The translations under genes were made by a program, and so were the position numbers. A stretch of 36,763 nucleotides of DNA from Methanothrix sp. (lineage in GTDB: Archaea > Halobacteriota > Methanosarcinia > Methanotrichales > Methanotrichaceae). Positions 7,408 to 14,994 of the stretch are shown here, piece after piece; positions within the stretch are counted from its first letter, which is position 1, and each line of letters begins with the position of its first letter. The notes beneath the pieces are model-generated. The model saw only the letters and a program-made list of their open reading frames with translations, was not told the DNA's origin and ran no database searches. The stretch spans positions 1-36,763 of the forward strand of contig JAQVZT010000001.1 in the NCBI GenBank assembly GCA_028708055.1, read 5' to 3'.

Positions 7408-8253
7408 ATGGAGCATGAAGGAAAGTTGATAATAAAGCTGGCACCTACTGGTATGATTCCCACTAAGGATCAGACAAAAAATATCCCCATAACTCCAGAG
7501 GAGATCGCAGAAGATACATTCAAGGCTTATAGATTGGGGGCTTCCGTGGTGCATATTCATGCCCGGGATGAACTGGGCAGGCCCACTTATAAAAAAAAAT
7601 TCTTTGCCGAAATCATAAGGAAGATAAGATGCGAATGTCCGGACATAATTATATGCGCCACGACCAGCGGAAGAGTTACACCACAGGTTGAGCATCGTTC
7701 CGAAGTATTGGACTTAGTGCCAGAGATGGCGAGCCTAACGATAGGCTCTTTTAACTTTTTGCATTATCCAAGCGTAAACTCCTTTCAAACCATCAGAGAA
7801 TTGGCCGCAATTATGAATGAAAAAGGGATTGTTCCCGAGCTGGAGATATTCGAATCTGGATTTATAAATACTGCAAAATATCTGGTCAAGAAAGGCGAAC
7901 TGACTGGGCCATTGCATTTTAATCTACTCTTAGGATCACTGGGTAGCATACCGGCAGAGTTAAAAGATCTTGTTTATCTTGTTGACTCTTTGCCGCCGAG
8001 CAGCACCTGGTCCGCCACCGGTATTGGCCGTTTTCAGACCAGGATAAATGCTGCAGCAATATTAATGGGAGGCCATGTCAGAGTAGGCATCGAGGACAGC
8101 ATTTACTACAATTACCCTAAAAAGGAGCTGGCGACCAATGAGGCGTTGGTAAGACGGATCGTAAGGCTCGCCAGGGAGTTGGGTCGAGACATAGCTACGC
8201 CAGATGAAGCGAGGGAGATACTTGGAATCAGAAGGCCGCTGGGATGTATCTAA
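7408..8253 (+). CDS. BKACE-family beta-keto acid cleavage enzyme
   Basis: The 281-residue cytoplasmic TIM-barrel enzyme belongs to the 3-keto-5-aminohexanoate cleavage / BKACE family (DUF849). Family marks are the N-terminal LIIKLAPTGMIPTK, the zinc-binding HIHAR motif, the ELEIFESG strand and the C-terminal GGHVRVGIEDSIYY element. BKACE enzymes condense a beta-keto acid with acetyl-CoA to give acetoacetate and a new acyl-CoA. The substrate here cannot be read from sequence. An ATG at 7396 is in frame, but the TATA position favours 7408. Its end overlaps the acyltransferase gene by about 50 bases, so the two are coupled and may act together, with this enzyme making an acyl-CoA donor (inference). 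Confidence 0.85.
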   Translation: MEHEGKLIIKLAPTGMIPTKDQTKNIPITPEEIAEDTFKAYRLGASVVHIHARDELGRPTYKKKFFAEIIRKIRCECPDIIICATTSGRVTPQVEHRSEVLDLVPEMASLTIGSFNFLHYPSVNSFQTIRELAAIMNEKGIVPELEIFESGFINTAKYLVKKGELTGPLHFNLLLGSLGSIPAELKDLVYLVDSLPPSSTWSATGIGRFQTRINAAAILMGGHVRVGIEDSIYYNYPKKELATNEALVRRIVRLARELGRDIATPDEAREILGIRRPLGCI

Positions 8254-9181
8254 GCAGGGAATTTCTGCCGATTTAAAAGCATTGGGAATAGGCAGAGGTG
8301 ACCATCTCAGCATCGGCGTCTCTTTGAGCAAGGTGGGCTTGGTGGAGGGTGGTCCGGATGGATTTATCGATGCAGTCCTGCAAGTTCTCGGAGATGAAGG
8401 CACTCTCATGGCAAACACATTCAACTTTCCCTGGCGATCCCGTGATGAAGCCAGAGCCCACCCATTTGATATATCAACTCCGTGCGTAACGGGTGTGGTA
8501 CCAGAGGCATTAAGAAAGTGGCCGGGCGCTTTGAGAAGTCGCCATCCAGTAGATTCGGTAGCTTGTATTGGCAAAAGAGCCGAATACCTCGTTGAGACTC
8601 ATGGTCCGGAATCAAAGCCTTACCTGCCCTATAACTTGCTGGCCAATATCGCAGGAAAGTCTCTGTTCGTGGGATTGGGGGATAATCTTGTGGCCATCAG
8701 GCATGCCGCTCAGTACGACGCCGGTCTGATGGATGCGGCGTCCATAAAAATGTATGCCGGCTACTATAAAGGCGGTTCTATTAAGTTATTGCATAGTTCA
8801 GACTATCACGCATGCTGTAATGCCTTGCGAAATCTCGTCCCGCCTATGCGCAGTAGAGGGCTTCTTAAAGAGGGGATGGTTGGCGGGGCTCATTCAATCC
8901 TTGTCGATACTGCAAATGCCTTAAAAGCCATGACGGAGATGCTTGCCGAAAGACCGACACTTACCCTCTGTTCTGCAATTTCATGTGCCTGGTGCAGGGA
9001 GCTAGAAAGAAATCTCAAGCTGTATGATCGTGAAGAAAATACCAGAATCTTTCATAGAAGCGCTTCTATTAGAACGATATTGCATCTGATCAATGCACGC
9101 CGGATAAATGGATCATATTGTGCTGAGATGGTCATGAGTGCAATCAGATATGCCCATGGCAAAATGAGCCGCAAGAGATAG
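8204..9181 (+). CDS. AAC(3)-family CoA-dependent N-acyltransferase with C-terminal extension
   Basis: The 325-residue protein matches the aminoglycoside N3-acetyltransferase / FrbF / YokD family. It has LGIGRGDHLSIGVSLSKVG, GTLMANTFNFP, the R-x-P-G-A-L-R-S-x-H-P-like segment (KWPGALRSRHPVDSVACIG) and a GLGDNLVAIRH motif with the likely catalytic His. The family transfers acyl groups from CoA to amines and is not restricted to antibiotics. Compared with the usual 260-290 residues it carries a C-terminal extension with a cluster of cysteines (CSAISCAWC). The start ATG 8204 overlaps the BKACE gene. It is divergent from the lasso cluster, so acylation of the Lys-containing lasso peptide is possible but speculative. 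Confidence 0.8.
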   Translation: MKRGRYLESEGRWDVSKQGISADLKALGIGRGDHLSIGVSLSKVGLVEGGPDGFIDAVLQVLGDEGTLMANTFNFPWRSRDEARAHPFDISTPCVTGVVPEALRKWPGALRSRHPVDSVACIGKRAEYLVETHGPESKPYLPYNLLANIAGKSLFVGLGDNLVAIRHAAQYDAGLMDAASIKMYAGYYKGGSIKLLHSSDYHACCNALRNLVPPMRSRGLLKEGMVGGAHSILVDTANALKAMTEMLAERPTLTLCSAISCAWCRELERNLKLYDREENTRIFHRSASIRTILHLINARRINGSYCAEMVMSAIRYAHGKMSRKR

Positions 9182-9266
9182 GGTGGACCGTTTGGATGCG
9201 GCAAGGCTTATCACTCATCGAGTGAATAGAGCCCGCCACTTTTTCAAATAAGAAACCAGGATATAT

Positions 9267-9287
9267 GGTTGGGAGTTCGGCCCAACC
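9267..9287. terminator. Hairpin between convergent genes
   Basis: A perfect 7-bp stem GGTTGGG/CCCAACC with a 7-base loop lies between the ends of the convergent acyltransferase and helicase genes. There is no clear T-tract, so a terminator role is only a suggestion. Confidence 0.4.
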
Positions 9288-9335
9288 TCAGAGCGATTGC
9301 ACGATAGATGCATCTGCATTTTCCACTCATCCAGA

Positions 9336-10601
9336 CTAGCATCGTCTGACAGGATACGGCTTTCTGGGGGCCGATTTCCGATAGCTATCCTGTCTGGAGC
9401 CTCTTGCCGCAGTCCTGGATCGATAGGAATTGGCTGGCTCGGCTGCTGCTCCCGTTGCTATCTTTGCCGCTTCGGAATGGTACTGATGACCCATGACCTC
9501 AGCTCTGCTGCGTGTCAGCCGCTCAATTCTGCGCAGGATATTGCGTTCATCTGCGGCACAGAATGAATACGCTTTGCCGTCCGCCCCGGCTCGCCCAGTT
9601 CGACCGATGCGATGGACATAGCACTCCGGCTCACTCGGCAGATCATAGTTGATCACGTGAGAAATGTCATCCACATCAATTCCCCTGGCTGCGATATCTG
9701 TTGCCACAAGCACCCGCAGGCGACCCGATTTGAAATCATGCATGGCTTTAGTCCTCTGGTTTTGCGACTTGTTGCCATGAATGGCATCAGCATTGATCCT
9801 GCTCTTGCTCAGCGACTCGGCAATCTTATCTGCCCGGTGCTTGGTTTTGGAGAATATCAAGACGCGCTGCATGTCCTCATCCCTGATGAGCTTCTGCAAT
9901 AGGAGGAACTTATTGTCCTGATCCACGAAAAATACGCTCTGTTTGATGCACTCGAGTGTGCTGGCCTGAGGTGTAGCCTCTATATGTACTGGATCGGTGA
10001 GTAGCTTTTCTGCAAATTGGCCAGTCTCTTGGGTGACTGTGGCTGAGAAGAAAAGCGATTGATGCTTTTGGGGAAGTGCTGCAACTATCCTGCGCATGTC
10101 CTTGATGAAACCCATGTCAAGCATCCTATCGATCTCATCCAGTACGAAAAACTCCACGCCTTTCAGCATAATATAGCCCTGATTCATCAGGTCGAGAAGC
10201 CGACCTGGTGTGGCAACCAGGACATCGACTCCTGAAGAGAGCATCTTGACCTGAGGCCCCTGTCGCACTCCACCGAATATAGCTGTATGACGGAAGCGGA
10301 GGAATTGGCCGTATGTGGCAAAGCTCTGGTCGATCTGTGCCGCCAGTTCCCTTGTAGGTGCAATTACGAGAGCGCGCGGAACTCCGGGCCGAGCGGCTTT
10401 GCGCTCTTCCGATATCTTCTGCAATATAGGCAGCACGAATGCTGCGGTCTTGCCTGTGCCTGTCTGAGCGATGCCCATCAGGTCTTTTCCATTTAATAGA
10501 TGGGGTATGGCCAGGGTCTGAATGGGTGTCGGTGCGGTGTATCCTTCCTTGGCCAGTGCTCGGCAAAGCGGATCTATAATATTCAAATTTCCAAATGACA
10601 T
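9336..10601 (-). CDS. DEAD-box family ATP-dependent RNA helicase (with DEID motif)
   Basis: The 421-residue protein has all superfamily 2 motifs. Q motif: YTAPTPIQ. Motif I: AQTGTGKT, 45-52. Motif Ia: APTRELA. Motif II: DEID, 155-158. Motif III: SAT. Motif VI: HRIGRTGRAG. A basic, Arg- and Ser-rich tail follows. It is closest in style to RhlE/CshA-like single-chain helicases that remodel RNA and often rise in the cold. Motif II reads DEID where DEAD is usual. The frame is open further upstream to 10727, but ATG 10601 (MSFGNL) is chosen because family homology begins there and an AGAGG lies 5 bases upstream. A long non-coding region precedes it. Confidence 0.93.
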   Translation of the reverse strand: MSFGNLNIIDPLCRALAKEGYTAPTPIQTLAIPHLLNGKDLMGIAQTGTGKTAAFVLPILQKISEERKAARPGVPRALVIAPTRELAAQIDQSFATYGQFLRFRHTAIFGGVRQGPQVKMLSSGVDVLVATPGRLLDLMNQGYIMLKGVEFFVLDEIDRMLDMGFIKDMRRIVAALPQKHQSLFFSATVTQETGQFAEKLLTDPVHIEATPQASTLECIKQSVFFVDQDNKFLLLQKLIRDEDMQRVLIFSKTKHRADKIAESLSKSRINADAIHGNKSQNQRTKAMHDFKSGRLRVLVATDIAARGIDVDDISHVINYDLPSEPECYVHRIGRTGRAGADGKAYSFCAADERNILRRIERLTRSRAEVMGHQYHSEAAKIATGAAAEPANSYRSRTAARGSRQDSYRKSAPRKPYPVRRC

Positions 10602-11126
10602 TCTTGCCTCTATATGTTCTAAGTCCTGATCTTCGATTTGGTTGAAGTCCTTTGATGCTGATCCGAAAAGAAACTGGTTGAATAGCATCCTAATGCAAAG
10701 AGATACGTCAACCGGTTGCAGAGGCACTTGGGAAAGAATGCTACTTCGCTAAAACGAAATGAAGATAATATTATAATCAAATCCTTTTAATGTCGCTTTG
10801 ACTGATCAGCAGGCATTTAGCCCGTTCATCCAGCAAGCATTCCTGGGAATATGCAGGCTCGGATCCATTTGTGTGGAAAGATGATTCGATGCTACGTCCT
10901 GAGCATGAAGGTGACATGCATGTCATCTCTCCCGGATCGATATTCAAGCCGTCTCTGCCATTTCCAAATCTCATTTATTCTATGTATCCTTTTTTAATCG
11001 ATTCCATAAATCGATTGTATGCTCTCAAAAACATCTCAGCAAATTTAATTGAATCAATGCAAATGAAGCCTCTTATCCAGAGGCACAACAGACTATATAC
11101 TTGTCGGTCAAGTCCAAACGATTTAT
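10602..11126. other. Non-coding region upstream of the helicase
   Basis: No convincing gene is seen in this 525-base gap. It holds a perfect 14-bp palindrome TGACATGCATGTCA (10912-10925). It also holds two copies of the 8-bp palindrome AATCGATT separated by 5 bases (10996-11003 and 11009-11016). Part of it is presumably the promoter and 5' leader of the helicase. A 65-residue leftward frame at 10777-10974 has no ribosome site and no family resemblance. Confidence 0.5.
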
Positions 11127-11744
11127 TTATCTATGCTCGCATTCCCGCCATCGTTTTCTTCCACGAGGGATCATGCGGGGTACCTCGTTCTTATAGGCCA
11201 GATATGCCTGGCCGAACTGGAAGACCAGCCTGCTCTCCCAGTGAAGAGATCCCAGGAAGAGGTAGACGGTGATCAGGAGATAGACCACAAGCAGATTCTC
11301 GGTCATAAATGGCGTGAGCCATATGAGCAGAAATCCGGAGAGAAGAAAAGGATCACGAATGCGGCAGTAAATGCCCCGGGCGGCCAGCGCGAATGAATCC
11401 GGACTCTGCGGTTTGGCCAGCTGGGCGCGGATCAGGAATCTGTGCGGCGCATCCAGAAAAGCCCGTAGAGAGCCGATGCCCACCACAATCTGTGCGAAGA
11501 CAAAGAGCCAAAACCAGGGTGCAGGAATCACATAGAGCACCCGCCCCGGAAAGATCGCCAGCAGCGCAGCCAGAGGCAGCACAGTGACGGCGGATATCGC
11601 GCTGAAGAAGACCGGATACCAGGGATCCACCCGGTCTCCAAAGCGCCTTCTTGCCGCTCTCTTGGCAGTAAGGCTTGCCAGGAAGCTGTGCAGAGCGGCA
11701 AATCCGATAAAGTAGAGAACCGGATAGAGAGCATCGTATTGCAT
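11127..11744 (-). CDS. Integral membrane protein, isoprenylcysteine methyltransferase (ICMT/PEMT-like) family
   Basis: The 205-residue protein has about five hydrophobic segments and a C-terminal GIYCRIRDPFLLSGFLLIW...WESRLVFQFGQAYLAYKNEVPRMIP block, matching the SAM-binding signature of ICMT-like and PEMT-like membrane methyltransferases (G-x-Y...R-x-P, E-x-R-L...FG...Y...VPR). The substrate is unknown. A start at 11765 is possible, but ATG 11744 has a GGAG 8 bases upstream. It is the last gene of the leftward unit beginning with cobZ. A lipid or small-molecule methyltransferase role is the best reading. Confidence 0.75.
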   Translation of the reverse strand: MQYDALYPVLYFIGFAALHSFLASLTAKRAARRRFGDRVDPWYPVFFSAISAVTVLPLAALLAIFPGRVLYVIPAPWFWLFVFAQIVVGIGSLRAFLDAPHRFLIRAQLAKPQSPDSFALAARGIYCRIRDPFLLSGFLLIWLTPFMTENLLVVYLLITVYLFLGSLHWESRLVFQFGQAYLAYKNEVPRMIPRGRKRWRECEHR

Positions 11745-11822
11745 AGCCTGATCTCCATCAGCCATCCTTTGTAGCTTTCTCTCATCCTCCGGGAGATATC
11801 GGGGAAAAAGAGGCGGCCTTCC

Positions 11823-12194
11823 TCACTCGGCCTCTCCCTCTTCCACCGGCTCGCGGGGGGCAAGCAGCAGCTCATTAAAGAGCAGAATCTCAATCACCTG
11901 GGCCACATAGCGCCTCTGCTGGTACCTCTGAATATCCTGGTTCATCTTCAGCTCCGCCTCCACCTGCACCCGGATCAGGCAGAGCCTTAAGTCCCTTTGC
12001 TCTTCTTCCCGAATGGCCAGGCTGAAGATATCCTTGAGCAGCCATGGCAGCCTCATGGGATTTCTCAGCGCTCTCGCCACGAGCAGAATATAGTTCTTAA
12101 TCTGATCGGGGCTTTTTATCTCATCTGCGCCTGTGAGCAGCAGAAGGTCATCGAGGGGAAACTTTTCCCCGTCAATCTTTATGGAGTCGTTCAA
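11823..12194 (-). CDS. Uncharacterised helical protein downstream of cobY
   Basis: I do not recognise this 123-residue protein. It is predicted soluble and mostly helical, with charged stretches (REEEQRDLRL, QRYQQRRYVAQVIEILLFNELL) and an acidic C-terminus. Its ATG overlaps the cobY stop by 4 bases, so it is translationally coupled to the cobalamin genes. No catalytic motif or metal site is visible. Confidence 0.65.
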   Translation of the reverse strand: MNDSIKIDGEKFPLDDLLLLTGADEIKSPDQIKNYILLVARALRNPMRLPWLLKDIFSLAIREEEQRDLRLCLIRVQVEAELKMNQDIQRYQQRRYVAQVIEILLFNELLLAPREPVEEGEAE

Positions 12195-12793
12195 AGGAGA
12201 TCACCTTGCATTATTCTCTCGCAGAGCCTGAGGTCATCAGCCACATTTACATTCACCGCAAGCTCAATTCTCTCCAAAATGAGGTGAAAGTCCTCCTGCT
12301 CTCTCTCTATATCTGATCCATCCAGAACATTTATTCCTGCAGGAACTATGAGCCGTCCGCGGTAATTGAAAAGAGAATCGGGCCTTCTGTCCAGACGGCT
12401 GTGCAGGTCCAGGGGCGTATGCGTGGAGAGAGCCGGTTCCGGCCTCTCGTCATAGGCGTCGATGATATCGTCAATCAGATCAGAGGTAATCAGGGGAAGG
12501 TCGGCCATAATGATCATAACTGGATCCTTAACCCTTGCGTTCTTCACCGCCTCGATCATGTCTGCCACGTAGCCATAACCGCCGGTTTCTACCACCTCAA
12601 GTCCTCTTTCTCTGCACCACTCCCTTGTGCCGGGCACGTTATCTGTGGTGGCTGCAAAGATCCTTTCAACGGAGCTATCCTCCAGAGCCAGGGCCACATA
12701 GTCTATGAGCGGCCTGCCGAAGAGCTTCACGAGCGGCTTTTCTCCCATTTGCAGCCGTGAGCCGCGACCTCCGGCCATCACCAGAGCGTCCAG
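12191..12793 (-). CDS. cobY: Adenosylcobinamide-phosphate guanylyltransferase CobY, apparent CTG start
   Basis: This archaeal CobY (about 200 residues) transfers GMP from GTP to adenosylcobinamide phosphate in nucleotide-loop assembly and salvage. The MAGGRGSRL loop, EKPLVKLFGRPLIDYV segment and the MADLPLI motif mark the nucleotidyltransferase fold. A GTG at 12781 would lack the first beta strand. Reading four codons further up gives D-A-L-V-M-A-G-G, the family N-terminus, if a CTG at 12793 is the start. A GGAGGTG lies 7 bases before that CTG, at 12801-12807, and about 19 before the GTG. The gene overlaps cobS by 16 bases and the next gene by 4. Confidence 0.88.
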   Translation of the reverse strand: MDALVMAGGRGSRLQMGEKPLVKLFGRPLIDYVALALEDSSVERIFAATTDNVPGTREWCRERGLEVVETGGYGYVADMIEAVKNARVKDPVMIIMADLPLITSDLIDDIIDAYDERPEPALSTHTPLDLHSRLDRRPDSLFNYRGRLIVPAGINVLDGSDIEREQEDFHLILERIELAVNVNVADDLRLCERIMQGDLL

Positions 12794-13548
12794 GGAAGAA
12801 CACCTCCTAAAACCACAGCAGCAGCCAGTGCAACTGCTCTTGCTACCTCATTGGTCGCCCCTATCCCGTCTCCTGTGGATCCTCCGAAATTCCTTTTGGC
12901 CACGATAACCAGGTAATAGGCAGCTGCCTGAGCTGCGGCCAGTGCAGCAAGGCCCAGTGGACCTAAAATGGCAGCGCACAGGATTGAAGATAAGGCCAGG
13001 CCGATTAGAAACTGCCGCAGTCCGGTTCGCTCAATCATTATCTGGCCGAAGCCCTTCTGAAGCGAGGTTGAAAAAGCGGCAAAACAGATCATGGCCTCTT
13101 TAGCTGACACCTCCGCCACCAGCAGAGACAGAGGCAGAAGAGCGAGGGGCGTATCGGACAGAATCGCAAATTCCGCCAGCAGGACTATAACTATGAAGAC
13201 TGCGCCGCCTGTTCCCAGAGATACATCTTTCATGGCGGCCACCTTTTTTTCCTGTGGTCCGTGAGCTATCACTCCATCGCCAAAATCGGCCAGCCCGTCG
13301 ATATGATTTATGCCGCAGAGCTTGTAGATGGCAGCTATGATCACAACTGCCAGCAGATTGGCATTGGCCGGTGGCGCCTGACCTGCCAGATAAGCCAGTC
13401 CTCCCAGGATGGCTCCCAGGGCCAGGCCCACCAGAGGAAATATGTAGACATGCTTCATCAGGGCTTCAACGCCTTCCATGGAGATGCCTACCGGTATGGT
13501 GGACAGCCAGCCAAATCCCGACTTAAGAGCAAAGAGCAGGTCGCTCAA
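12778..13548 (-). CDS. cobS: Adenosylcobinamide-GDP ribazoletransferase (cobalamin synthase) CobS
   Basis: The 256-residue polytopic membrane protein carries the CobS acidic signature HIDGLADFGDG (82-92) and six or so hydrophobic segments. It joins adenosylcobinamide-GDP with alpha-ribazole (phosphate) to form the cobamide. STGDGIGATNE near the C-terminus is also typical. It overlaps cobZ upstream by 4 bases and cobY downstream, so three successive steps of nucleotide-loop assembly are encoded in one operon. Confidence 0.93.
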   Translation of the reverse strand: MSDLLFALKSGFGWLSTIPVGISMEGVEALMKHVYIFPLVGLALGAILGGLAYLAGQAPPANANLLAVVIIAAIYKLCGINHIDGLADFGDGVIAHGPQEKKVAAMKDVSLGTGGAVFIVIVLLAEFAILSDTPLALLPLSLLVAEVSAKEAMICFAAFSTSLQKGFGQIMIERTGLRQFLIGLALSSILCAAILGPLGLAALAAAQAAAYYLVIVAKRNFGGSTGDGIGATNEVARAVALAAAVVLGGVLPWTLW

Positions 13549-14024
13549 TCTCTGCTCCCTTCGGATGGTGCCGCTCGCGTGTACATATTGGCGGACACTC
13601 CCCCGATCAGCCCGGCAACCACATCATCCATGAATGGCCCCAGGCGGGAGAGGATTCCCGGCTTGGCCTTATCATAGCGAACGTAATCGAAAAGCCCTTT
13701 GTAGCCGCCAACATACTTGGCTATTGAAAGACCCAAAACCTCATCCGCGATGAGGCAGGTCAGATCCTTTTCATAGTTGTCGGATAGCAGATTGGGAAGA
13801 TTGCCCTTCTCACCCTCCGACTCGAGCAGAACTCCCGCATAAATGAGGAGCGACAGATTGGGGTCGGAAAGGGCAAGATTCAATTCCCGCAGAAACACAG
13901 CTTCCGCTTTCTCGCGAGTCTCCACTCCCGGATGGGGGAAATAAAGCTGCATTGCCGAGGATATGATATCTTCTTCATGTATTCCCATGCTGTCCAGCAC
14001 ATCTCTGATATCTCTCGTGGCCAT
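13545..14024 (-). CDS. cobZ: Archaeal alpha-ribazole phosphatase CobZ
   Basis: The 159-residue protein resembles the PgpA-fold family that includes CobZ of Methanosarcina mazei, which dephosphorylates alpha-ribazole phosphate or adenosylcobalamin phosphate at the end of the pathway. Motifs include LIADEVLGLSIAKYVGGYKGLFDYVRYDKAKPG and the acidic FMDDVVAGLIGG segment. It is the first gene of the cobZ-cobS-cobY unit. No Shine-Dalgarno precedes the ATG at 14024. An AT-rich TATA-like TTTTTTATC near 14054 would give a nearly leaderless transcript. Confidence 0.88.
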   Translation of the reverse strand: MATRDIRDVLDSMGIHEEDIISSAMQLYFPHPGVETREKAEAVFLRELNLALSDPNLSLLIYAGVLLESEGEKGNLPNLLSDNYEKDLTCLIADEVLGLSIAKYVGGYKGLFDYVRYDKAKPGILSRLGPFMDDVVAGLIGGVSANMYTRAAPSEGSRD

Positions 14025-14080
14025 GATGAAAGCTAGTTAAGCATATTAGGATAAAAAATATCTGGTTAAAATCGCGAAGC

Positions 14081-14088
14081 TATTTAAG
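14081..14088 (+). promoter_or_regulatory. TATA-like box of the rightward P-II-like/NFU operon
   Basis: TATTTAAG lies about 40 bases before the ATG at 14122 and predicts transcription from near 14110. The leader would then hold the GGTGA ribosome site. Confidence 0.5.
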
Positions 14089-14121
14089 GTCGGATCGCAC
14101 AATAGTGTATGGGTGATCTCT

Positions 14122-14448
14122 ATGAAGACAATGGTCAAGATTTTCGTGGATCACGAGCATCTGGTTCGAGTCATAAACACCCTGACGGAGCTGGGCATCA
14201 CTGGATTCTACCTTATCGAGTATCAAGGAATGGCACCGAATACCTGGAAAGCCTTCCAGCTGAGCGAGAATCCCGATATGGCTTTGAAGGCGATCCGGGA
14301 TCACTCCGAACCGGGAGTCATGGTCAATACCGTCGTGGGCTCCGATAAGTGCGAAAAGATCATAAAGCAGCTCGAGGAAGCTTTAAAAGGGATTAGGTAC
14401 ACGATCATTGGTCACAAAGTTACATCTATAAAGGTAAAAGGAGAATAA
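14122..14448 (+). CDS. Small P-II-like ferredoxin-fold protein (MJ1244-like)
   Basis: The 108-residue protein has an alternating beta-alpha-beta pattern resembling P-II-like trimeric signalling proteins and the uncharacterised archaeal MJ1244 group. A start strand VKIFVD is followed by a helix (LVRVINTLTELGITGFYLIEYQG), a loop, and later VMVNTVVGSDKCEKIIKQLEEALKG. The P-II T-loop and P-II signature sequences are not seen. A GTG start at 14113 is possible, but ATG 14122 has GGTGA upstream and fits the promoter. It heads an operon with NFU, LSm and HTH genes. The ligand is unknown. Confidence 0.65.
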   Translation: MKTMVKIFVDHEHLVRVINTLTELGITGFYLIEYQGMAPNTWKAFQLSENPDMALKAIRDHSEPGVMVNTVVGSDKCEKIIKQLEEALKGIRYTIIGHKVTSIKVKGE

Positions 14449-14454
14449 AAATTC

Positions 14455-14682
14455 ATGGAAAACCTCAAGGATGACGTTGAGTTTGCCCTGGAGAAGATCA
14501 GGCAAGGCCTCCGCGTGGATGGTGGAGACGTTCAGCTCGTCGATATAGTTGATGGGATAGTCAAGGTAAAGCTGCAGGGGCACTGCGCAGGCTGTCCATT
14601 CTCTCAGATGACACTCAAGAATTTCATAGAGAAAGAGCTCATGAAGAACGTAGCGGGCGTAAAAGGCGTGGTTTCCGCCTGA
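14455..14682 (+). CDS. NFU-domain iron-sulfur cluster scaffold/carrier
   Basis: The 75-residue protein is a stand-alone NifU C-terminal (NFU) domain. LRVDGGDVQLVDI is followed by the C44-x2-C47 motif (GHCAGCPFSQMTL). Such proteins dimerise and carry a [4Fe-4S] cluster between the CxxC pairs for delivery to apoproteins. An AGGAG about 11 bases upstream supports ATG 14455. It is separated from the P-II-like gene by 6 bases. It is a general FeS carrier and is not necessarily tied to nitrogenase. Confidence 0.92.
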   Translation: MENLKDDVEFALEKIRQGLRVDGGDVQLVDIVDGIVKVKLQGHCAGCPFSQMTLKNFIEKELMKNVAGVKGVVSA

Positions 14683-14767
14683 AATTGCGCTCGATTTTAT
14701 TCGCGAAATCGATTCGACATTCAGATATGCAATAGTTGCTCAAATAATTAATAGAGGAGTCGCATTT

Positions 14768-14992
14768 ATGTTCCCAACTAAAAAGGTACAGAGCCTGGTA
14801 GGCAGCAAGATTCAGGTTGAGATGAAGGGTTCGCCTCGCTATGTTCTGGAAGGAATTCTCAATAGTGTGGACGAATATCTGAACCTTCACCTTCAGGAGA
14901 CCGTAGAGCTGATAGGCGGCGAGAAGACTCGCTCTTTAGGATCAGTTATCCTGCGTGGCAACAATATCATTCTCATAAGCCCAATTGAGTGA
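14768..14992 (+). CDS. LSm (Sm-like archaeal) RNA-binding protein
   Basis: The 74-residue protein has both Sm motifs. Sm1 is roughly GSKIQVEMKGSPRYVLEGILNSVDEYLNLHL, and Sm2 is LGSVILRGNNIILISP. LSm proteins form heptameric rings that bind U-rich RNA. The start has GGAG 8 bases upstream. The last bases overlap a possible GTG start of the next gene, so the two are probably translationally coupled. Confidence 0.92.
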   Translation: MFPTKKVQSLVGSKIQVEMKGSPRYVLEGILNSVDEYLNLHLQETVELIGGEKTRSLGSVILRGNNIILISPIE

Positions 14993-14994
14993 AC

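Noticed and set aside
10777..10974. 65-residue leftward frame in the helicase upstream gap
   Set aside because: No ribosome site, no recognisable domain, and low-confidence composition. The region contains palindromes instead.
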